A stretch of 64,000 nucleotides of DNA, taken from contig JAEUKH010000029.1 of the NCBI GenBank assembly GCA_016792845.1, forward strand, positions 1-64,000, read 5' to 3'. Under the pieces are notes generated by a model, which saw nothing but the letters and a program-made list of their open reading frames with translations, had not been told where the DNA came from and did no database searches. Position numbers and translations under genes: made by a program. The stretch is from Myxococcales bacterium (GTDB lineage Bacteria > Myxococcota_A > Polyangia > Polyangiales > Ga0077539). Shown here one piece after another: positions 59,773-64,000 of the stretch (positions are counted from its first letter, which is position 1; every line of letters starts with the position of its first letter).

Positions 59773-60850
59773 TCTCGCGCTGGAGGCTGCGTCGGGCGTC
59801 GACCCTGAAGGGGTTGGCCACGCCGTCTGAGAGGTGGCTGTTGAGCAGCGCGTCGCGCAACGCGCGGGTGTCAAGCTGCGCGCCCGGGATGTGCTGGGCC
59901 ACCCCGATCACCCACCGCATCGCGTCGTACCCGAGCGCCGCAAACGTACCCGGAACCGCCCGATACCGCTCACGAAACGCCGCCAGGAACACATCGACCT
60001 CGGGCCGCCCCTGTCGCGCAAAGAACGCGTCGGTGTAGAGCACGCCCGCGAGGGCGTCGCCCGCATACCGCTGCACCTCGGCGCTGGCCCAGCCGTCGCC
60101 CCCGCAGAGCTGCGCCGTCACGCGCCCCTGCCGCATGGCCACCGCGATGCGCCCCGCGTCGGCGCTGTCGGCCGGCGCGTACACCACATCGGCCCCCGAC
60201 TGACGCACCCGCGAGACCAGGCGCACGAGCTCGGTGTCATCGGTGTACGACTCGCGCAGGGCCATCTCGCCGCCGTTGCCGCGAAAGCCCGCGGCGAACG
60301 CGTCGGCCATGCCAACATGCAAGAGCGAGCTGCGACGGTACACGATGGCCGCGCGACGCTTCTGCAACGCGAGGCGGATGTGCCGCGCCATCGCCATCGC
60401 GTGCTCGTGGTCGGTGAGCGCCGTACGAAAGATGAAATCGCCCACCCGTGACACGTCGCGGGCCGCAGAGCCGGGCGCGACAAAGAGCACGTTGCGGCGC
60501 TGCGCGGCCTGGGCGGCCTTCTCGTTGGCGATCGACGAGAGCTCGCCGAACAAGGCCAAGGCGCCCTCACGCTCGATCATCCGTGCGGCCAGCGCGGGGG
60601 CCTGCTCGTCTTGGCTCTCGTTGTCGAGCGCGACCAGCCGAACCCGCCGCCCGTTGATGCCCCCACGAACATTCTGGAGCGCCACCGCCAGCTCCATCCC
60701 GTGGAGCAGGTCTTCACCCCACACCGCCCTCGGCCCCGTGCGCGCCGCCACGGCGCCCAGGGTGAGCTCAAGCCCCCGACGCAGCCGACACGAGGCGAGT
60801 ACCGCCGCCGCTGAGGCTTGCAACAGGCTCCTGCGTGAAAGCGCCGTCAT
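59711..60850 (-). CDS. Tat-exported lipoprotein, amino-acid ABC-transporter-type binding protein
   Basis: The 379-residue protein starts SRRSLLQASAAAVLASC, a twin-arginine signal ending in lipobox LASC (Cys21). The rest is a type I periplasmic-binding fold of the LivJ/K class: LHGMELAVALQNVRGGINGR, VRLVALDNESQDEQ, ALFGELSSIANEKAA, RRNVLFVAPGSAARDVS, FIFRTALTDHEHAMAMARHI and VLYTDAFFARQGRPEVDVFLAAF. No permease or ATPase gene is adjacent, so it may feed a transporter encoded elsewhere or act as a sensor. The start ATG 60850 gives the signal. It diverges from the rhodanese gene. Confidence 0.83.
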   Translation of the reverse strand: MTALSRRSLLQASAAAVLASCRLRRGLELTLGAVAARTGPRAVWGEDLLHGMELAVALQNVRGGINGRRVRLVALDNESQDEQAPALAARMIEREGALALFGELSSIANEKAAQAAQRRNVLFVAPGSAARDVSRVGDFIFRTALTDHEHAMAMARHIRLALQKRRAAIVYRRSSLLHVGMADAFAAGFRGNGGEMALRESYTDDTELVRLVSRVRQSGADVVYAPADSADAGRIAVAMRQGRVTAQLCGGDGWASAEVQRYAGDALAGVLYTDAFFARQGRPEVDVFLAAFRERYRAVPGTFAALGYDAMRWVIGVAQHIPGAQLDTRALRDALLNSHLSDGVANPFRVDARRSLQREINVLRYERGGGVELAGTMSP

Positions 60851-61086
60851 GCCCGGCGACTCATATGCGCGGGGCGCGACCTCTGGCAAGCGGCGCGCGC
60901 GGCAAACGCCCAGCGCGCGCAGGGCACCGGTGCGGTTGGGCGAACTCAGCCCCGGCGACCTCACCGCCCGAGCCGCATTCCAGCGCGGAGGGGGGGCGTC
61001 CCAGGCTGAGCGCGTCAGCCCTCGCAGTTGACGCGCGCCGGGCACGCCTTGACAGCGCCGCGCGCGCGACCGAAGCCTCGGGGCTT

Positions 61087-61518
61087 ATGAGCATTCGTCG
61101 CGTCTCTCCGTCTGAAGCCGCCGCGTTGGTCGCCAACGAGGGCTACGTCTACGTCGATGTCAGGTCGGTGCCCGAGTTCGTGGGGGGCCACCCTGCGGGG
61201 GCGTACAACGTTCCAGTCGCCAACGCCGGCCCTGGGGGCATGGTGCCCAATGCCGACTTCGTGGCGGTGATGCAGCGGCACTTCGCGCCCGACGCCCGGT
61301 TGGTCATCGGCTGCCTCGCCGGGGGTCGCAGCGCCCGGGCCTGCGCCGCCCTCGAAGCCGCGGGCTTCTCGCAACTGGTCGACCAGCGCGCAGGATGGGG
61401 GGGCGCCAAAGATGCCTTCGGTCGGTTGAGCGAAGCCGGGTGGCAAGCCGAAGGGCTCCCGAGCGCCGCAGGGCCCGACGAGACCCGGGGGTACGACGCG
61501 CTCCTGGCCGCGAAGTAA
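61087..61518 (+). CDS. Single-domain rhodanese
   Basis: The 143-residue protein has one rhodanese domain: VYVDVRSVPEFVGGHPAGAYNVP, LVIGCLAGGRSARACAALEAAGF with the active-site loop CLAGGRS (Cys76), and a helix FSQLVDQRAGWGGA. It transfers sulfane sulfur; the acceptor is unknown. It is cytoplasmic. The ATG at 61087 was chosen because the upstream frame is unlike the family. A 42-bp repeat array starts 69 bp after its stop. Confidence 0.9.
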   Translation: MSIRRVSPSEAAALVANEGYVYVDVRSVPEFVGGHPAGAYNVPVANAGPGGMVPNADFVAVMQRHFAPDARLVIGCLAGGRSARACAALEAAGFSQLVDQRAGWGGAKDAFGRLSEAGWQAEGLPSAAGPDETRGYDALLAAK

Positions 61519-61587
61519 GCCCCGAAGGGCGCTCCCAAAGGTAGTCTGATGTGTGCAGAACGCCTCTTGGGGGCTCCCCGAGGCGTT

Positions 61588-61817
61588 CCGAGGCGCTCGG
61601 AAGGGTCGTACCAGGCAGGAAGAGACGCTCCGAGGCGCTCGGAAGGGTCGTACCGGGGTGGGAGCGGCGTTCCGAGGCGCTCGGGAGGCTCGTACCAGGC
61701 AGGAAGAGGCGCACCGAGGCGCTCGGGAGGCTCGTACCAGGCAGGAAGAGGCGCACCGAGGCGCTCGGAAAGGCCGTACCAGGCAGGAAGAGACGCTCCG
61801 AAACGCTCGGGAGGCGC
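61588..61817. repeat. Tandem array 2, exact 42-bp period, six copies
   Basis: The core CCGAG-gcg-CTCGG (a 5-bp stem with a 3-nt loop) begins at 61588, 61630, 61672, 61714 and 61756, and a mutated copy at 61798, all exactly 42 bp apart. The unit goes on with GGGTCGTACCAGGCAGGAAG and an AGGCGCA or AGACGCT end. Copy 2 has a divergent tail (CCGGGGTGGGAGCGGCGTT). The array lies between convergent genes and touches the stop of the minus-strand TPR-like gene. Its sequence is unrelated to array 1 but the period and location are the same. Confidence 0.9.
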
Positions 61818-64000
61818 TCACCAACGCAGCAGGAGGTACTCTTCTGAGACCGCGAAGCGGGCGAGCTCGCGCAGCGGTTCGTAGTTCAAGATCGCCAACC
61901 GGGGGTCGCGCGACACCTCGGGCGGAGCCTCTCGGAGCATCACCTCTGCGGCCGCCGCGAAGTCACCGCTCACCATCAACCCCGCCCGGGCCTGGGCCTG
62001 GGTCACCGCGTGGCTCCAGATGTCGGCGTCGAGGCGCTCACCCAAGTCACGCACGAGGTCTTCAAGCCTGCGTTGCGTGCGCGGAGGCTGACCGTCGACC
62101 AGCCGCGCCGCGAGGGTGGCCACCGCCGGGTCGAGGCGCGCGCTGCTCTGGCGACCGTAGGCCGCCTGGAGGGCCGTGACGAGCCGCGAGAGCTCGCCCG
62201 CGCCGAGGGCCGCGAAGGGCAAAAAGCCGGGGCGGGTCATCTCCATCGCGCGACCCAACACGTACGCCGTGGTCGGCGCCTCAGGCGACAAGTCAGCGTC
62301 GAGAAACACCGACGGAACAGGCGTCGCCAGGTTCACCTCGGCCCCCGCCATCACCGTCGGCGCGAGCATCACCACGGTGGTGCGCGGCAGCTGCAAGTAC
62401 GCCAACGTGCGCGACACCAGGCGCCCGAGGTGGCTCGTCGCGAACACCCCCGTGGTCAGCGACTGGCGCGACGCGTTGCGCTGCGCCTCACGCCGCCACG
62501 CGGGGCCGAGGCCCTCCCAGAGGATCGCCCCCAACTCGGCGAAGGGCCCCCAAGACTGCGAGAAAATCACCCGCGCGATGCCATCGGGAGAGGCCTCAAG
62601 CTCATCCAAGGGCTTCGGCATCGGGCGCTCGCTCGCGCCGGTGAGCACCGCCCGGAGCTGAAGCACCGCGTTGGCCTCGTGGGTGCGCCGCAACGCCAGC
62701 GAGAGCGTCGCCAAGGCGTCGAGCGCGTCGAGCCGCGCGGGCGCCTCTTGAAAGCGTCGCCGCTCGATCGCCAGGGCCTCGGTGCGGGTCTCGTCGGTGT
62801 GCGAGAGCCGCTCGGCCAGGGCCTTCTGCGCGCGGTCGTCGTCGGTCTCGACCGGCGCAAGCGAGATGCGGCGGGCCTCGGCCACGGGGTCGATCTCAAG
62901 CGCATCAGGCGGCCCGCTCTTCGGAGCGATCGCAGGCGGAGGCGGCGTCGACGCGCGGGTGAGCACCACCGCAGGCGCCCCCGACGGCCGCCCCGACGGT
63001 CGACTCGGCGGGTCAGATGGCAATCGCTGCTCACGCTGCGGCGCAAACGCAGGCGCCGGGGCGCCCAACGCGGGCGGCAGCGCCGTCGGCACCAGCGCAG
63101 GCCGCACCACCACCTCGGGCTCAGCCGCTGGGGTCTCCGCCGCTGGGGTCTCAATCACCGGGGGCTCAACCACGGGGGGCTCAATCACCGGGGGCTCAAC
63201 CACGGGGGGCTCGGCCTCAGGGAGCACCGAAGCCCCTTGCAGCTCGGGCCCGTCGTCGAAGGTGAGGTCTGCGAAATGGTCGGCCTGAAGCTCGATGGCC
63301 GGCGCCTCGGTCGAGAGCCGGGTGAGCGCTGGAGACGCCAGCAGGGCCTCGCGGGTCGCCGCGTCGACGCTCGGAGCGCTCAGGGCCTCGACGATGCGGG
63401 CGCGGCCTTCGAGGGGAGCCGGGTGATGCCGGAGATACAGCCCCACCGCGGCCGAGGCGCGGTCGAGGTCGCGCAGCGGCGCCGCGGCGAGGGTGAGGGC
63501 CCGGAGGGCGTGGGCGCGGCGGGGGTCGTCGTCCCACGATTGGTTGCCCGCGGCGAGCTCGTCGTCGACGACGGTGCTCAGGGTCTCGTGCACTTGGGGG
63601 GCGAGCTCGGCGTTGGCCGCCAGCGCGCGCGCCAGGAGCCGCTCGCGGGTGCTGGGCTCGCGGTCTTCTTGCCAGGCCAGGAGCTCGAAGCGCAGCGCCG
63701 CGCTGTCAGCCCCCCGGTCGTCGGCCACATCGGCCGCGCGGAGGAAGAACTTCGACCGCGCCGCGGGCGAGCTCGCCGAACGCGCGATGCCCTCAAGCGC
63801 CCGCAAGAGCTGGTCGTGACGACCCGTCGCCGAGGCGAGACGCTCGATGGCCGAGAACGAAGCCCCAAGCCCCGGAACCTGCTCGAACAACCGAAGGTGC
63901 TCGTCAAGCGCGCCCTCGAGGTCGCCCACCTGTTCGAGAAAGGCCGCGCGACGAAAGGCCAGCGCGTGACGACCGTGCGAGCCCGCCGCGTCGGCCCGCA
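61818..64000 (-). CDS. Large TPR-like protein (partial, 5' end outside the window)
   Basis: The frame stays open to the right edge, so only the C-terminal 727 residues or so are seen. The visible N-terminal part has helical pairs like TPR units (AFRRAAFLEQVGDLEGALDEHLRLFEQV, positions near 63840-63930; KFFLRAADVADDRGADSAALRFELLAW). A Pro/Glu/Val low-complexity stretch (EPPVVEPPVIE repeated) follows, then a Pro/Ser-rich linker and an ordered C-terminal domain (AELGAILWEGLGPAWRREAQ, VVMLAPTVMAGAEVNL, LGRAMEMTRPGFLPFAALG). I do not recognise the C-terminal domain. No Walker or catalytic motif is seen; a scaffold role is likely. The stop touches the 42-bp array. Confidence 0.7.
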   Translation of the reverse strand, partial: RADAAGSHGRHALAFRRAAFLEQVGDLEGALDEHLRLFEQVPGLGASFSAIERLASATGRHDQLLRALEGIARSASSPAARSKFFLRAADVADDRGADSAALRFELLAWQEDREPSTRERLLARALAANAELAPQVHETLSTVVDDELAAGNQSWDDDPRRAHALRALTLAAAPLRDLDRASAAVGLYLRHHPAPLEGRARIVEALSAPSVDAATREALLASPALTRLSTEAPAIELQADHFADLTFDDGPELQGASVLPEAEPPVVEPPVIEPPVVEPPVIETPAAETPAAEPEVVVRPALVPTALPPALGAPAPAFAPQREQRLPSDPPSRPSGRPSGAPAVVLTRASTPPPPAIAPKSGPPDALEIDPVAEARRISLAPVETDDDRAQKALAERLSHTDETRTEALAIERRRFQEAPARLDALDALATLSLALRRTHEANAVLQLRAVLTGASERPMPKPLDELEASPDGIARVIFSQSWGPFAELGAILWEGLGPAWRREAQRNASRQSLTTGVFATSHLGRLVSRTLAYLQLPRTTVVMLAPTVMAGAEVNLATPVPSVFLDADLSPEAPTTAYVLGRAMEMTRPGFLPFAALGAGELSRLVTALQAAYGRQSSARLDPAVATLAARLVDGQPPRTQRRLEDLVRDLGERLDADIWSHAVTQAQARAGLMVSGDFAAAAEVMLREAPPEVSRDPRLAILNYEPLRELARFAVSEEYLLLRW
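63129..63210 (-). repeat. Coding repeat encoding an EPPVIEPPVV tract
   Basis: A 30-bp unit occurs twice nearly perfectly (CTCAATCACCGGGGG then CTCAACCACGGGGGG in the plus-strand direction), with partial units around it, encoding alternating EPPVI and EPPVV. It is a flexible acidic/proline linker inside the TPR-like protein. Confidence 0.8.

Noticed and set aside
61015..61824. Minus-strand open frame through array 2 and the rhodanese gene, with repeated Cys-Leu-Val-Arg units
   Set aside because: A 42-bp period is a multiple of three, so several frames stay open automatically; the frame continues antisense through a well-identified rhodanese.

Overview
The window is GC-rich bacterial chromosome, packed with genes and with little intergenic DNA. 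Several features point to a myxobacterium-type organism (Myxococcota, probably Polyangia; this is inference): two MYXO-CTERM sorting tails, Asp/Ala/Gly-rich linkers after lipoprotein signals, two giant Cys-rich repeat lipoproteins, a MopE-type metal-binding motif, a Ser/Thr kinase operon, an ECF sigma/zinc anti-sigma pair and a candidate sigma-54 promoter. I saw no rRNA, tRNA, insertion sequence, prophage or CRISPR array. Both window edges look chromosomal; the last gene runs off the right end.

Layout. 0-6 kb: lnt, trmB, an extensin-like protein overlapping a GspC-like PDZ protein, a CPBP membrane protease and an RpoH-type sigma factor. 6-14.5 kb: a sugar-dehydrogenase-like lipoprotein, two unknown proteins that converge on a 42-bp tandem array, a divergent adenylosuccinate-synthetase homologue, msrB, a three-gene overlapping cluster (HD hydrolase, sigma-like HTH, nucleotidyltransferase) and arfB. 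14.5-21 kb: DUF2892/ECF sigma/anti-sigma, then a tightly coupled signalling operon (class III cyclase, Ser/Thr kinase with a receiver-like tail, LysM/FecR-like envelope protein). 21-26.5 kb: two divergent Cys-rich lipoproteins. 26.5-37 kb: glnE, small envelope proteins and alaS. 37-46.7 kb: AI-2E-type transporter, enoyl-CoA hydratase family enzyme and membrane sulfatase-fold protein (each overlapping the next by 4 bp), a MYXO-CTERM phospholipase-C-like protein, a divergent pair of paralogous GT-C membrane proteins and a SemiSWEET transporter. 46.7-51.3 kb: DUF2505, kup, cyclophilin, rsmA and an LCCL lipoprotein. 51.3-64 kb: beta-propeller protein, frameshifted tail-collar gene, double AAA+ ATPase, NarL-type two-component system, PD40-like protein coupled to a MYXO-CTERM lytic-transglycosylase-like protein, a Tat lipoprotein binding protein, a rhodanese, a second 42-bp array and a TPR-like protein.

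The most unusual items are: two unrelated tandem arrays, both with a 42-bp period (four helical turns) and both between convergent genes; the HD/HTH/nucleotidyltransferase cluster; the divergent PurA homologue; a perfect hairpin that hides the Shine-Dalgarno sequence of the LCCL lipoprotein; a single-base frameshift in a tail-collar gene behind a good promoter; a palindrome with identical arms found in two genes; and a LexA-box-like operator between divergent genes. All assignments come from reading motifs by eye; no database search was run.
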